NCBI GenBank assembly: GCA_017527945.1
Contig: JAFXPL010000111.1
Span: 4,400 to 68,399 of the forward strand
Direction: 5' to 3'
DNA: 64,000 nucleotides
Source: Bacteroidales bacterium
GTDB taxonomy: Bacteria; Bacteroidota; Bacteroidia; Bacteroidales; WCHB1-69
A model generated the notes under the pieces. The model was given only the letters and a program-made list of their open reading frames with translations. It was not told where the DNA came from and ran no database searches. The translations under genes and the position numbers were made by a program. Of this stretch, positions 17,067 through 25,667 are shown piece by piece. Every line of letters begins with the position of its first letter. The first letter of the stretch is position 1.

Positions 17067-19428
17067 GCTTCACCGTCACGGTCTGTCCGTCGGAAGAGCG
17101 CAGACGAAGGAAATACATCCCGGCAGGGAACGCTGACATGTCAACGACCGCATTGCTGTTATCCAAGCGACCAGACATAACATCCTTGCCATACATGTCG
17201 CAGACATGGAAATCCACATTCTCCATCGCCCCATCCACCTTGAAAATCGAATTCGACGGATTCGGCGAGACCGTCACCTGCAACGCATCGTACGTTTCGA
17301 CCCCTACCGGTTCCGTCACATTGAGAATCTTCATCACATTTTGTGCGGGGGCATACTCGTCGTTGCCTGGCTGCGAGGCCGTGATGATGGCCAAGCCCAC
17401 GCTGTGCATCGTCAAGATACTGCCGTTAACTGTGGCCACGCTCTCATCGCTGCTTGTGAACTGCACGGGCAGTCCGGAGGTGGCGGATGCGGCCAGCACT
17501 ACAGGCTCATCGCTCATCGGGAAGATGAGCTCCTGATTCCAGAGGATGCTTTGCGGCTGCAGGTCGGAAATGCTGCTTGTCACGGTGAGAATCTTTGAGA
17601 CATCCGCAGCGGCGTTCCAGGTGGCATTGCCTGGCTGCGAGGCAGTGACAATGGCATAGCCGGCACCATGAAACGTAAGCACATTGCCGTTCACAGTGGC
17701 GATGTCTTCGTTGTTACAGGTGTATGTTACGGGCAGTCCGGAGGTGGCCGTGGCGTTAAGGGTCAGTGTGCCGTCGGAGAGGTCGGCGGTGAGGTCCTGA
17801 TTCCACGTGATGCTCTGGTTGAAGGTGGTGTTGGAAAGCTCGTAAGCCCCGATGTCGGCACGGTTGTTGCCGATGCGCGGGTTGCCGTCCATGTCGGTGG
17901 CGGGCAGGTAGGTGATGAATGCCGTGTTCGGGTCGCCCGCGTCAATCAACGGCGAATTGGGCATCACGTGCCAGTCTGCGTTGAGGTTTGACAGATCCGT
18001 GGCAATGGAGGAGGCACCCACCATGAACGAAGGAGACACGAACTGCGGCAGAGTGGCCGTATCCAACACCATGTTGGTGCTGTCTAAAGCAAAGTCGCTG
18101 GCGGATACTGACTTACAAGCGCAGTATGTGTAAGGAAACGTATAATTCGTGGACCAATGCAAATCTTGGGAAGCATTGCCGTGCATATTGTTCCAGATCA
18201 CCGTGTTCTTGACGGTGGCGGCGGAAGTGGTGCGAATACCACCTGTGCCATCGGCATGGCTGGTCTGTGCCAGATTGTTGGCAACCACGCAGTTTGCCAT
18301 ATACATCCTTCCTACGGGGTTTCCGCTGGAAGGTCCTCCCGATGATGTAGCGTACGAATAGGTAACCACACCGCCGGTCACATCAATGCCTTCGGTAGAA
18401 ATGGCGCTGTTGTTGGCAATCACACAGCCGATAATGTGCGCGGGATGAGTGAAAACGCTGACACCTCCGGCGATATATGGCCGGCTGCCGCTTGTGCTGG
18501 CGGTGGTGGCGGTGGTGTAAACCGTGTTGTCAATGATACGCGAGTTGATAATCTGCCATTCGTTTCTCGTCGGATGATAAAGAAAATCGTTGGCTTGCGT
18601 CAGTATGCCGCCAGCCTTGGCATCCAAGCCCGAAGCAGTGTTCTTTGTGATGTCACAGTTTTTGACAATGACCGTATTGTACGGTGTCGTGTAGTCAGCA
18701 TTGAAACATATTCCACCGCATTGACTGCCCGTGTTTCCTGTAATTTCACAGTTGTTGAACTCGTAGGTGGCCCCATAACTTTGGCTGCCGCTGTACATCC
18801 GGACACCGCCGCTCAATGTGTTTCCATAAATCTTGCAGTCCGAAACTTGAAACGTGGCATTGTAGTATGAGTTGGAATATGACATTCCCAAATACAAACC
18901 GCAGGCATTTCCAGTCATGGTACAATTCGAAATCGTGTGGGTATTGTTTGCCTCGTCGCGGATACCGTACTGATTGCCGCCTGTCACATAGAAACCATCG
19001 AAAGTGTTTTCCCGGCAATGATAACTGCCGTTGTAGTGAAAGTAGCTGTTGATTTGTACGGCATAGTTGTTGTCGTGTTGTGCATCAATAATAGTACAGG
19101 AACTGTCAGCGGCGATGCCGTAAGTGAGCGATTGCCGCTCATAGAGATGGTTTTCCGTACCCGCGAAGCCGCCGTACACATGCGTGCCGTTCTTAATGGT
19201 GCAGGCCGGGTAGGTGCCCGTCGCCACGAACACCGAGTCGTCGTTAGGTGAGGTGACTAATGCCATCGCCCCGTTGATGGTGGCCTTGGCCGTGGCCCAC
19301 GACAGGCCGTCGTTGCTGTCGTTGCCGCTGTTGGAGACAAAATAGGTGGTCTGCGCGGAAAGCGAAACACACAGCATCATCAAAACCAATTGGATTGCAA
19401 TCTTTTTCATTATCATATTCATTTTCAT
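17050..19428 (-). CDS. Secreted right-handed beta-helix protein with T9SS sorting domain
   Basis: A 792-residue secreted protein. After a signal peptide ending SLSAQ comes YFVSNSGNDSNDGLSWATAK, the start of choice-of-anchor-Q/parallel beta-helix proteins. Repeated turns with Asn-rich rungs (NCEITGN, NCDITKN, NSRIIDN) indicate a parallel beta-helix up to about residue 500. Two homologous Ig-like domains follow, sharing ITWNQ/ILWNQ, ATSGLPV and ASQPGN. A type A T9SS sorting domain (VSPNPSNSIFKVDG ... GMYFLRLRSS) closes the protein. The ATG at 19428 is chosen from a run of ATGs (19428, 19422, 19416, 19410). Such proteins often bind or cleave polysaccharides, but no catalytic site is evident. Confidence 0.88.
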   Translation of the reverse strand: MKMNMIMKKIAIQLVLMMLCVSLSAQTTYFVSNSGNDSNDGLSWATAKATINGAMALVTSPNDDSVFVATGTYPACTIKNGTHVYGGFAGTENHLYERQSLTYGIAADSSCTIIDAQHDNNYAVQINSYFHYNGSYHCRENTFDGFYVTGGNQYGIRDEANNTHTISNCTMTGNACGLYLGMSYSNSYYNATFQVSDCKIYGNTLSGGVRMYSGSQSYGATYEFNNCEITGNTGSQCGGICFNADYTTPYNTVIVKNCDITKNTASGLDAKAGGILTQANDFLYHPTRNEWQIINSRIIDNTVYTTATTASTSGSRPYIAGGVSVFTHPAHIIGCVIANNSAISTEGIDVTGGVVTYSYATSSGGPSSGNPVGRMYMANCVVANNLAQTSHADGTGGIRTTSAATVKNTVIWNNMHGNASQDLHWSTNYTFPYTYCACKSVSASDFALDSTNMVLDTATLPQFVSPSFMVGASSIATDLSNLNADWHVMPNSPLIDAGDPNTAFITYLPATDMDGNPRIGNNRADIGAYELSNTTFNQSITWNQDLTADLSDGTLTLNATATSGLPVTYTCNNEDIATVNGNVLTFHGAGYAIVTASQPGNATWNAAADVSKILTVTSSISDLQPQSILWNQELIFPMSDEPVVLAASATSGLPVQFTSSDESVATVNGSILTMHSVGLAIITASQPGNDEYAPAQNVMKILNVTEPVGVETYDALQVTVSPNPSNSIFKVDGAMENVDFHVCDMYGKDVMSGRLDNSNAVVDMSAFPAGMYFLRLRSSDGQTVTVKLMKAE

Positions 19429-19474
19429 AACTTTACTCCGTAAACAAGCTACACAAACCTTAGATTTGCCGCCG

Positions 19475-19482
19475 CGAAAATA
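19475..19482 (-). promoter_or_regulatory. -7 promoter element TATTTTCG for the beta-helix gene
   Basis: One mismatch to TAnnTTTG (TTCG), the same variant as at parC, followed by CGGCGG and the gene start 47 bases on. Confidence 0.55.
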
Positions 19483-19543
19483 CACTTTTTTTAAATCATG
19501 ATAGATTTCGGAATTTCAGTAAGTTAAACCTCATCCTCCATTT

Positions 19544-20821
19544 TCACTTGCTTTTCCGAACCACTTTCTCCCCTATCGCACATCTGAGACACTGCTTTTT
19601 CGAGCAATAGCGATTCATAAGCTCAATCTGCGCTTGAGAATCGTACGCACTGCCACAAGGAAAAGAACTGTCACTGAATATGCGCGTGACACTATTGTCC
19701 TCGTATCCAACCCGTTCCAGCAGTTCCAGGGCATCTTCCTGCATGGCCTCATCCCCAGAGAAACGCGCGTAGCCGAACCGTATCGGCACTACCGTATTGA
19801 CAATCAGTGAATCGACCGTGGTAGAGCCCAATCCAGACGAATGCCTCACCGTCTCTTTCCCGAACTGATAATGGGTCTCCCAATAGCAGTCGGGAGCCAC
19901 CGACAACCATTGCCGCAAAACCGGATATGGCGACCTCAGCATATAATCCATCAGCGCATCCCCTGTTTCATAAAGCAACTGCGCGAACTGCGCGATACGC
20001 AGCGTTGGGAAGTTTTGCGGGCGCAGCCGAAGCCAATTCCACTGATGCGCCCCGATGGGATCCAACCGGTACTTGTAACGTAAATAGCTGTATTCGTACG
20101 ACAGTTTTTCTGCATACAGATCCCCTTCATGCACGTCCAACAGCCCTGACTGGCCGAACAGCAACGCATACAACTGCAACTGGGAGGCCTGGTGCAAACG
20201 AACCACCCGATAGGACAGGCTTTGCGCCAACAGTTCGAACGCAACACCGTTCTTCTTGCAACCAAAGGCCACTGCCAACATTCTATATATCAATTCTTTC
20301 CAATCCTTTTGGCACTTGTCTAAAATACGTGTCAACTCATCATGCCTGCGAATCATGCGCTCCACCAAAACACTGGAAACCTGATTCTGAACAACCATCG
20401 GATCAAAGTTCTCCAAATAGGAACGGCACAACAGCAAGTCTGGCTCTCCCAACAGACTATTGTAACGCTGGAACATTTCCTTAGGAATCTTGCCCTTAAG
20501 TTCAAATGTTGGAACAACCTCATTTCCAACAAGTTGAATTTCCATGTCGTGCTCATATACCACATGCAGAATCACCGAATGATACTTTTCGTCATACTGG
20601 TGCCCATGACGTAGCCAATCCGAACTGCGACAATGAATCTCCACACTGCCGACCCAGCGCATTCCGCCAATGACAACCACGGATTGTAAAAAATCCGGTC
20701 CCGCGTCATCATTATGCACACCGGGATGGACAATCTCCAGACTTTTTCCATCCGTCGTACTGGCATTCAAAAAATCAAAGTGGCGATGCTGCCACACATA
20801 ATGCAGAAATTCTTCCTTCAT
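19544..20821 (-). CDS. DUF2851-family protein
   Basis: A 425-residue cytoplasmic protein with no signal peptide or membrane segment. It begins MKEEFLHYVWQHRHFD and contains GVHNDDAGPDFLQ and VGSVEIHCRSSDWLRHGH, features I associate with DUF2851. It ends in a cysteine-containing segment (RYCSKKQCLRCAIG). The conserved Asp, Glu and His residues of the N-terminal part (DDAGPDF...EIH) resemble a nuclease-type active site, but this is my inference and the family has no established activity. The start at 20821 is supported by a TATATTTG promoter at 20878-20885. The gene stands alone between the beta-helix gene and the divergent YraN gene. Confidence 0.8.
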   Translation of the reverse strand: MKEEFLHYVWQHRHFDFLNASTTDGKSLEIVHPGVHNDDAGPDFLQSVVVIGGMRWVGSVEIHCRSSDWLRHGHQYDEKYHSVILHVVYEHDMEIQLVGNEVVPTFELKGKIPKEMFQRYNSLLGEPDLLLCRSYLENFDPMVVQNQVSSVLVERMIRRHDELTRILDKCQKDWKELIYRMLAVAFGCKKNGVAFELLAQSLSYRVVRLHQASQLQLYALLFGQSGLLDVHEGDLYAEKLSYEYSYLRYKYRLDPIGAHQWNWLRLRPQNFPTLRIAQFAQLLYETGDALMDYMLRSPYPVLRQWLSVAPDCYWETHYQFGKETVRHSSGLGSTTVDSLIVNTVVPIRFGYARFSGDEAMQEDALELLERVGYEDNSVTRIFSDSSFPCGSAYDSQAQIELMNRYCSKKQCLRCAIGEKVVRKSK

Positions 20822-20877
20822 ATTATATTTTGCTTTTTCATGATTACCCCATCCCCAAAACCTCCTCATTCCGACGG

Positions 20878-20885
20878 CAAATATA
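20878..20885 (-). promoter_or_regulatory. -7 promoter element TATATTTG for the DUF2851 gene
   Basis: TAnnTTTG match followed by CCG, 57 bases before the ATG. Confidence 0.7.
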
Positions 20886-21048
20886 CATCAAAAAGGAAGA
20901 TCTGTCAAGAGATTTGAATATTTTTTTTCTTCCTCAAAACCAATAAGATAACGATTTCAAATTAACAATTCAAACACGATTAGTAAATTTCCGAAGGATA
21001 TTTTCGCAGAAAAATCAAATCAGAATGCTTCCACAATTAGATTTTTTA

Positions 21049-21056
21049 TATATTTG
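21049..21056 (+). promoter_or_regulatory. -7 promoter element TATATTTG for the YraN-family gene
   Basis: TAnnTTTG match followed by CAGCGC, 32 bases before the ATG at 21088. Confidence 0.75.
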
Positions 21057-21087
21057 CAGCGCATTTTTATTCACTAAAATAAAAACA

Positions 21088-21453
21088 ATGAAAACGGAAA
21101 AACAACTACAAGGCATTTTAGGCGAAGACCTTGCCACAAACCTTTTACTACAGAAAGGGTATAGAATTTTAGAACGGAACTGGCGTTGCGGCCACCTTGA
21201 GGTGGACATCATCGCGGAAGACGACAAATACCTCGTCATCATCGAAGTAAAGACAAGAAAGGGTACCGCTTTCGGGAATCCGGAGCTATTTGTAGATTTA
21301 CAAAAACAGAAACGATTAATCCGGGCGGCAAAATACTATGCCCAATTCAAGAATGTCACGAAAGAAATTCGTTTTGACATCATTTCTGTGGTCAACAGTC
21401 CGGAGATGCAGGATGTCAGGCACATTGAAAATGCCTTCAAACCCAGGTGGTAA
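21088..21453 (+). CDS. YraN/UPF0102-family nuclease-like protein
   Basis: A 121-residue protein of the UPF0102 family. The fold is that of PD-(D/E)XK nucleases: GEDLATNLLLQKGYRIL, then ERNWRCGHLEVDIIAED, then YLVIIEVKTRK. Together these give the Glu/Asp-x-Lys core (EVD...IEVKT). The family is widespread; a role in DNA processing or repair is suspected but not shown. The ATG at 21088 is preferred over an open frame to 21025 because of the promoter at 21049-21056. It converges with the RNase P RNA gene six bases downstream. Confidence 0.9.
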   Translation: MKTEKQLQGILGEDLATNLLLQKGYRILERNWRCGHLEVDIIAEDDKYLVIIEVKTRKGTAFGNPELFVDLQKQKRLIRAAKYYAQFKNVTKEIRFDIISVVNSPEMQDVRHIENAFKPRW

Positions 21454-21459
21454 AAAAAA

Positions 21460-21789
21460 GGAAAACCCGTAAGCCGGGTTCTGTTCTATGTTGTCATTTA
21501 TCTCGAACATGCGTCACCGCATGCCTCTATCAACCTACCCTCCGGGTCGGACGAGCAGCCCTCAAGCCCCGGTTTATTTGGTCTTTCAACCCATAAGGTT
21601 TACCTCCGCCGGCATCACTGACGACGGCGTGAGCTCTTACCTCACGTTTTCACCCTTACCCGATGGACGGGCGGTATCCTTTCTGTGGCACTGTCTGTCA
21701 CGCTCGCGCGCGCCTTCCCGTTAGGAAGTATGGTGCTCTGCGTTGCCCGGACTTTCCTCAGCCTTGCGGCCGCGACAACTCGGTTTTCC
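21460..21789 (-). ncRNA. rnpB: RNase P RNA
   Basis: Catalytic RNA that matures the 5' ends of tRNAs. Read on the minus strand, the conserved core is plain: GAGGAAAGTCCGGGC near the 5' end (P4 strand and CR-I) and ACAGAACCCGGCTTACGG near the 3' end (complementary P4 strand). Between them is the conserved stretch AGGGTGAAAACGTGAGGTAAG. The 5' and 3' ends pair (GGAAAACC with GGTTTTCC), and the 3' end runs into a T-tract over the YraN stop codon. The ends are estimated to within about five bases. It is transcribed in the same direction as dnaN, which lies just upstream. Confidence 0.95.
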
Positions 21790-21815
21790 TTTTTGATTTG
21801 TGGTTTTCTACACCA

Positions 21816-22946
21816 CTAATTATTCAACATCACCGGCATAATCAACATCAGCACATCCTCGTTTTCGTCATGTTGAATGGCCGGAGAAATCAGCGCTGCT
21901 CTTTGTGCGGTAGAGAAAGACATCACAATCGTGTCAACGTCCAAATTCTCCACCATCTCGCGCAAGAAACGTGAGTTGAAGCCAATCTCCATCGGTTCTC
22001 CTTGATACTCACACTGAATATTCTCTGCTCCTTTGTAGGAAAAGTCCATATCCTCGGCGGTCATGTTCAAGCCAGTGTCGTTCAAAGTGAGGCGGACTTG
22101 GAATGTGGATTGGCTGGAGTAGTTACCCAAACGGCGGATGGACTTCAGAAACTCATCGCGACCGATGGTCAGGACATTCGGGTTCAATTTAGGTATGACT
22201 TGTTCATAATTAGGATATTTTCCCTCCTTCAGCGAAGAATAGAGCTCATAATTGCTGAATGAGAAGCGAATATGATGCGTTTCCTGGGAATAGTCAACCT
22301 GCACCATCTCGGAATGGTTCGCCAAAATGTTCTTAAGATGCGCCATGGGCTTTTTCGGCAGAATGAATGACGAGAAATCGTCAACATGCACCTCGGAATT
22401 GCGATAACGAACCAGTTTATGCGCATCAGTGGCCACAAACGTGACGTTTTCTGCGGACAACTCACAAAGCACCCCCATCATATTCGGGCGCAGCTCATCA
22501 TTGCCAGTAGCGAATATTGTCTTGCTGATGGCACGCTGGAGCACCGACGCACGGATATCAAAGCTTTGGGGATTCTCTATCGGCTTCACCTTCGGATACT
22601 CATCGCTCGGAAAACAAGGGGCACCATATTCGCCGTTCGCCGATGAAAACTTCAAGATGTTGTTTTCCGTGTCGATGGCGAACACCAACGGCATATCCGG
22701 CATCAGTTTCAGCGTCTCAAGCAAAATCTTTGCCGGGACGGCCACCGAGCCTTCGCCTTCCACATTTTCCAGCTCTATGACAGACGTCATCGTGGACTCC
22801 AGATCCGAGGCTGTGAGTTTCAACTGGTTACCTTCAATAGTGACTAAAAAATTTTCCAGGATGGGCATCGTGCTGTTCGTCCCCATCACGCCGTTGATGG
22901 CGCTTAAATTGCGATATAACAAGTCGCTCGATACGATGAATTTCAT
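21816..22946 (-). CDS. dnaN: DNA polymerase III subunit beta (sliding clamp)
   Basis: A 376-residue ring-forming clamp that tethers replicative polymerase to DNA. The family start MKFIVSSDLLYRNLSAINGV is clear, followed by PILENFLV, LTASDLESTM and the middle-domain ATDAHKLVRYR. The C-terminal segment ends LMLIMPVMLNN, as expected for the protein-binding cleft. Length is typical. The start is the ATG at 22946, with promoter TATCTTTG at 22974-22981. It lies about 28 kb from dnaA, so the classical dnaA-dnaN pair is broken, as is usual in Bacteroidetes. RNase P RNA follows within 30 bases and may share its transcript. Confidence 0.97.
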   Translation of the reverse strand: MKFIVSSDLLYRNLSAINGVMGTNSTMPILENFLVTIEGNQLKLTASDLESTMTSVIELENVEGEGSVAVPAKILLETLKLMPDMPLVFAIDTENNILKFSSANGEYGAPCFPSDEYPKVKPIENPQSFDIRASVLQRAISKTIFATGNDELRPNMMGVLCELSAENVTFVATDAHKLVRYRNSEVHVDDFSSFILPKKPMAHLKNILANHSEMVQVDYSQETHHIRFSFSNYELYSSLKEGKYPNYEQVIPKLNPNVLTIGRDEFLKSIRRLGNYSSQSTFQVRLTLNDTGLNMTAEDMDFSYKGAENIQCEYQGEPMEIGFNSRFLREMVENLDVDTIVMSFSTAQRAALISPAIQHDENEDVLMLIMPVMLNN

Positions 22947-22973
22947 ACTGTCTTTTCTTTTTATTTCAAACCG

Positions 22974-22981
22974 CAAAGATA
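22974..22981 (-). promoter_or_regulatory. -7 promoter element TATCTTTG for dnaN
   Basis: TAnnTTTG match followed by CGG, 28 bases before the dnaN ATG; a 17-base tandem repeat lies directly upstream. Confidence 0.75.
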
Positions 22982-22992
22982 TACTTTTTTTG

Positions 22993-23057
22993 GTTTAGAA
23001 AGTTTACGGGGTTAGAAAGTTTACGGGGTTAGAAAGTTTATGAGTTTAGAAGTTTAT
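22993..23057. repeat. 17-bp tandem repeat upstream of dnaN
   Basis: Two near-identical copies of a 17-base unit (GTTAGAAAGTTTACGGG on the plus strand) plus two decayed copies, covering the gap between the DUF3109 stop and the dnaN promoter. On the minus strand each unit contains TAAACTTTCTAA. Confidence 0.85.
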
Positions 23058-23071
23058 TCAAAGATTAACGC

Positions 23072-23644
23072 TCAAACCTTTGAACGAAGGGAGACCATCT
23101 CCTCCAATTCAGCGAACCATTCTGCGCCATACTTGGCAATCAGCGGCTCCTTCAGGAAACGATAGACAGGCAGCTTCAGGCGATTGCCGTTCTCCACGGC
23201 CGTCTTGCAAATCGACCAATGGTCATAGTTCAACGCCTCATACTCCCCCACCCTGCTGACCCGAATCGGGTACAGGTAACAGGAGATTGGCTTCCTGAAC
23301 GGAATTTCACCGAGGCGGAAGCACTTTTCAATGGCACATTTCGCGACCCCGTCTTCGAAAAAGGCGAAAGCGCACGCATCGTTGCTTTCCACTAACGGGG
23401 TTTCAAAGGAGTCGTCTCCATTGAAGACAAAGGTGCCGCCGTTTTCCACGACGGCGACACCTTCTTCTGTCATATATTTACTATAATCAGGATAAAAGTC
23501 CTCTAACTCAGCAACTTCCTCGGGCGACACTGGAGCGCCGATGTCACCCTCAACACAACAAATGCCTTTACATTGCGCAAGATCGCAACAGAAACATTTG
23601 TCAATCAGCTCTTCCGAGACAAGGACATTCCCTACTATCAGCAT
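23072..23644 (-). CDS. DUF3109-family cysteine-rich protein
   Basis: A 190-residue cytoplasmic protein with a conserved N-terminal cysteine cluster (CFCCDLAQCKGICCVEGDIGAP) and further Cys residues in CAFAF, KCAIEKC, SCYLYPIR and SICK. These fit DUF3109, a Bacteroidetes-enriched relative of the YkgJ/CxxCxxCC metal-binding proteins. A metal or Fe-S centre is likely; the function is unknown. The ATG at 23644 is 10 bases after the tryptophanase stop codon, so the two genes are probably co-transcribed. A TTG at 23653 is an alternative start. Confidence 0.85.
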   Translation of the reverse strand: MLIVGNVLVSEELIDKCFCCDLAQCKGICCVEGDIGAPVSPEEVAELEDFYPDYSKYMTEEGVAVVENGGTFVFNGDDSFETPLVESNDACAFAFFEDGVAKCAIEKCFRLGEIPFRKPISCYLYPIRVSRVGEYEALNYDHWSICKTAVENGNRLKLPVYRFLKEPLIAKYGAEWFAELEEMVSLRSKV

Positions 23645-23653
23645 CGTGTCCAA

Positions 23654-25033
23654 TTACTTGCCGAGACGTTTGAACTGACAGGTGAAGTGGCGCATCAGCT
23701 CGGCCTCCCAAGTGATTTCCAAACCGCGGGTAATCGTGTCGCGGCGGTCATACACATTCTTCAGGGCTGCGGCGATAACATCCATGTGGTTGTTCGTATA
23801 GACGCGGCGCGGGATGCACAGACGCACGAAATCGTTGCCTCCAAAGCGGTTCTCGCGAGTCACCGGATCGCGGTCGGCAAGCACGTAGCCAATCTCGCAG
23901 GCTCGAATGCCAGCTTCCAAGTAGAGCTCGCACGTAAGGGTCTGGGCCGGGAACTCCTCTTTCGGAATCTTGGTGAGCACCTTGTCGGCATCCACAAAAA
24001 TGGCGTGACCGCCGGCAGGGCGTTGATAAGGGATGCCGTATTCGTCCAGTCTGTCGGCCAGATACTGAACCTGCTTGATACGGGTCTCCACCATGTCGAA
24101 CTCAATGTTTTCTTTCAGACCAACGGCCAAAGCATCCATATCACGACCGTTCATGCCGCCATACGTCAGGAAGCCCTCGAACGGAATGCAGAAGAGCTTG
24201 GCGCCATCGTACCAATCCTTCTTGTTGGTGGCGATGAAACCGCCCATGTTGACCAGACCGTCCTTTTTGGCGCTCATCGTCATGCAGTCGGCATAGCTGA
24301 ACATCTCCAAGGCAATCTCTCTCAGGGTCTTGTCGGCATAGCCTTCCTCACGGGTCTTGATGAAGTAGCAGTTCTCGATGAAACGGGCGCTGTCGATGTT
24401 GACCGGCACGCCGTACTTGTGGCAAAGTTCGCAAGTCTCGCGAATATTCTTCATGCTGACCGGCTGACCGCCAACCGTGTTATTCGTGACCGTAAGCACC
24501 ATGAACGGGACGTTGCCCTTGTTCTCTTGAAGCACTTTCTCCAATTTCTCCAGGCTGACATTGCCTTTGAAGGGAACCTCCAACTGGGTGTCATAAGCCT
24601 CGGGAACCGTCACGTCGATCGCGAAGGCCTTGCGGCTTTCGATATGTCCTTTCGTAGTGTCGAAATGGGCGTTGCCAGGAATCACGTTACCGGGTTTCAC
24701 CAAATAGCTGAACAGCACATTTTCAGCCGCACGACCTTGGTGGGTCGGAATCACAAAGTTAAAGCCGGTCAGTTCAGTGATGGTGTCTTTCATGTGGTAG
24801 AAAGAACGGGCACCGCCATAGCTCTCGTCGCCCATCATCATCGCACTCCACTGGCGGTCGCTCTGCGCACCAGTACCAGAATCTGTCAGAAGGTCGATAT
24901 AGACATAATCGCTCTTCAGCATAAAAATGTTGTTGTAGGCTTCCTCAAGCCACTTTTCTCTTTCTTCTCTCGTGGACTTCTTGATGGGTTCCACCATCTT
25001 GATTTTCCACGCTTCTGCAAATGGTAATTCCAT
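23654..25033 (-). CDS. tnaA: Tryptophanase
   Basis: PLP-dependent lyase converting L-tryptophan to indole, pyruvate and ammonia. The 459-residue sequence has the beta-eliminating-lyase hallmarks YIDLLTDSGTGAQSD, PTHQGRAAEN and the PLP lysine region MSAKKDGLVNMGGF (KK at 256-257). Two details separate it from the close relative tyrosine phenol-lyase. The arginine of TPL's MERG motif is Ile here (CEIG). The C-terminal segment is RHFT with His449, as in E. coli TnaA, not RFFT as in TPL. The start MELPFAEAWKIKMVEPIK is typical. No tnaC-like leader peptide is seen in the 40-base gap upstream. It suggests growth on amino acids and indole production. Confidence 0.92.
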   Translation of the reverse strand: MELPFAEAWKIKMVEPIKKSTREEREKWLEEAYNNIFMLKSDYVYIDLLTDSGTGAQSDRQWSAMMMGDESYGGARSFYHMKDTITELTGFNFVIPTHQGRAAENVLFSYLVKPGNVIPGNAHFDTTKGHIESRKAFAIDVTVPEAYDTQLEVPFKGNVSLEKLEKVLQENKGNVPFMVLTVTNNTVGGQPVSMKNIRETCELCHKYGVPVNIDSARFIENCYFIKTREEGYADKTLREIALEMFSYADCMTMSAKKDGLVNMGGFIATNKKDWYDGAKLFCIPFEGFLTYGGMNGRDMDALAVGLKENIEFDMVETRIKQVQYLADRLDEYGIPYQRPAGGHAIFVDADKVLTKIPKEEFPAQTLTCELYLEAGIRACEIGYVLADRDPVTRENRFGGNDFVRLCIPRRVYTNNHMDVIAAALKNVYDRRDTITRGLEITWEAELMRHFTCQFKRLGK

Positions 25034-25073
25034 AATATCTCAGTTTTTAATTATTTGTTTGATAAGAGTATCG

Positions 25074-25658
25074 TTAGAAATTCTCCGTTCTCAGCAGGGT
25101 GCCGTCCTCGTTGTAGAATCTCCATTCTCCAGTACGCACACCCATGTTATACACACCTGTGTATCTTACGTTTCCATTTTGAAAATAAACCGTATATCGT
25201 CCGTTTTCCTTTCCATTCTCATAGTGGGCCATAGTCTGGACCGTGCCGTCGGGATAGTAGGCATACCACAAACCGTCTCGTTCCTTGTCGTTGCGGTTTC
25301 CGTCAATGTACTTTTGGTGATTCTCGTAGAAATGCGTCTCATGTGCGACTTCCTCTGTGGGATTGCCCACGCTGTCCAAGACGTAATACAGCACCACCTT
25401 CGGACTCTCGTCCTCATAGCGCTTCACTTCAACTCTGCCGTAAAGGGAGTCCACGAAGTCAATCGGAGGGAAGACGTGCAAACTGTCCATGAAAGCGTTT
25501 TCGACCTCCACGGCCTGTTGTTTCCGGTGGCTGTTGGACACGGCCAGAAATGCCAGGGCGGCCGCAAGAGCCCCGAAAGCTATACACAAAATCACAATAT
25601 GGACAGTCCCGAAAGAATGGAGTTCCGCTTTTTGTTCATTCAACTGATTGTCAGCCAT
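25074..25658 (-). CDS. Membrane-anchored MORN-like repeat protein
   Basis: A 194-residue protein with a short cytoplasmic N-terminus, one membrane helix (about 19-42, IVILCIAFGALAAALAFLAV) and an exported C-terminal part. The latter contains MORN-variant repeats of the form DGLWYAYYPDGTVQ, NGRYTVYFQNGNVR and TGEWRFYNEDGTL. Such repeats are common in Bacteroidetes and are often mislabelled as antitoxins; the function is unknown. The ATG at 25658 is preferred over GTG 25664. It sits between the OmpH-like gene (9 bases upstream) and tnaA, all on the minus strand. Confidence 0.8.
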   Translation of the reverse strand: MADNQLNEQKAELHSFGTVHIVILCIAFGALAAALAFLAVSNSHRKQQAVEVENAFMDSLHVFPPIDFVDSLYGRVEVKRYEDESPKVVLYYVLDSVGNPTEEVAHETHFYENHQKYIDGNRNDKERDGLWYAYYPDGTVQTMAHYENGKENGRYTVYFQNGNVRYTGVYNMGVRTGEWRFYNEDGTLLRTENF

Positions 25659-25667
25659 AGTCACACT

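Noticed and set aside
23654..25033. Tyrosine phenol-lyase as an alternative for the tryptophanase call
   Set aside because: The TPL-specific Arg (MERG) is Ile and the C-terminal His of tryptophanases (RHFT) is present.
25147..25155. Perfect-looking DnaA box TTATACACA inside the MORN-like gene
   Set aside because: An isolated match within coding sequence, expected by chance in 64 kb.
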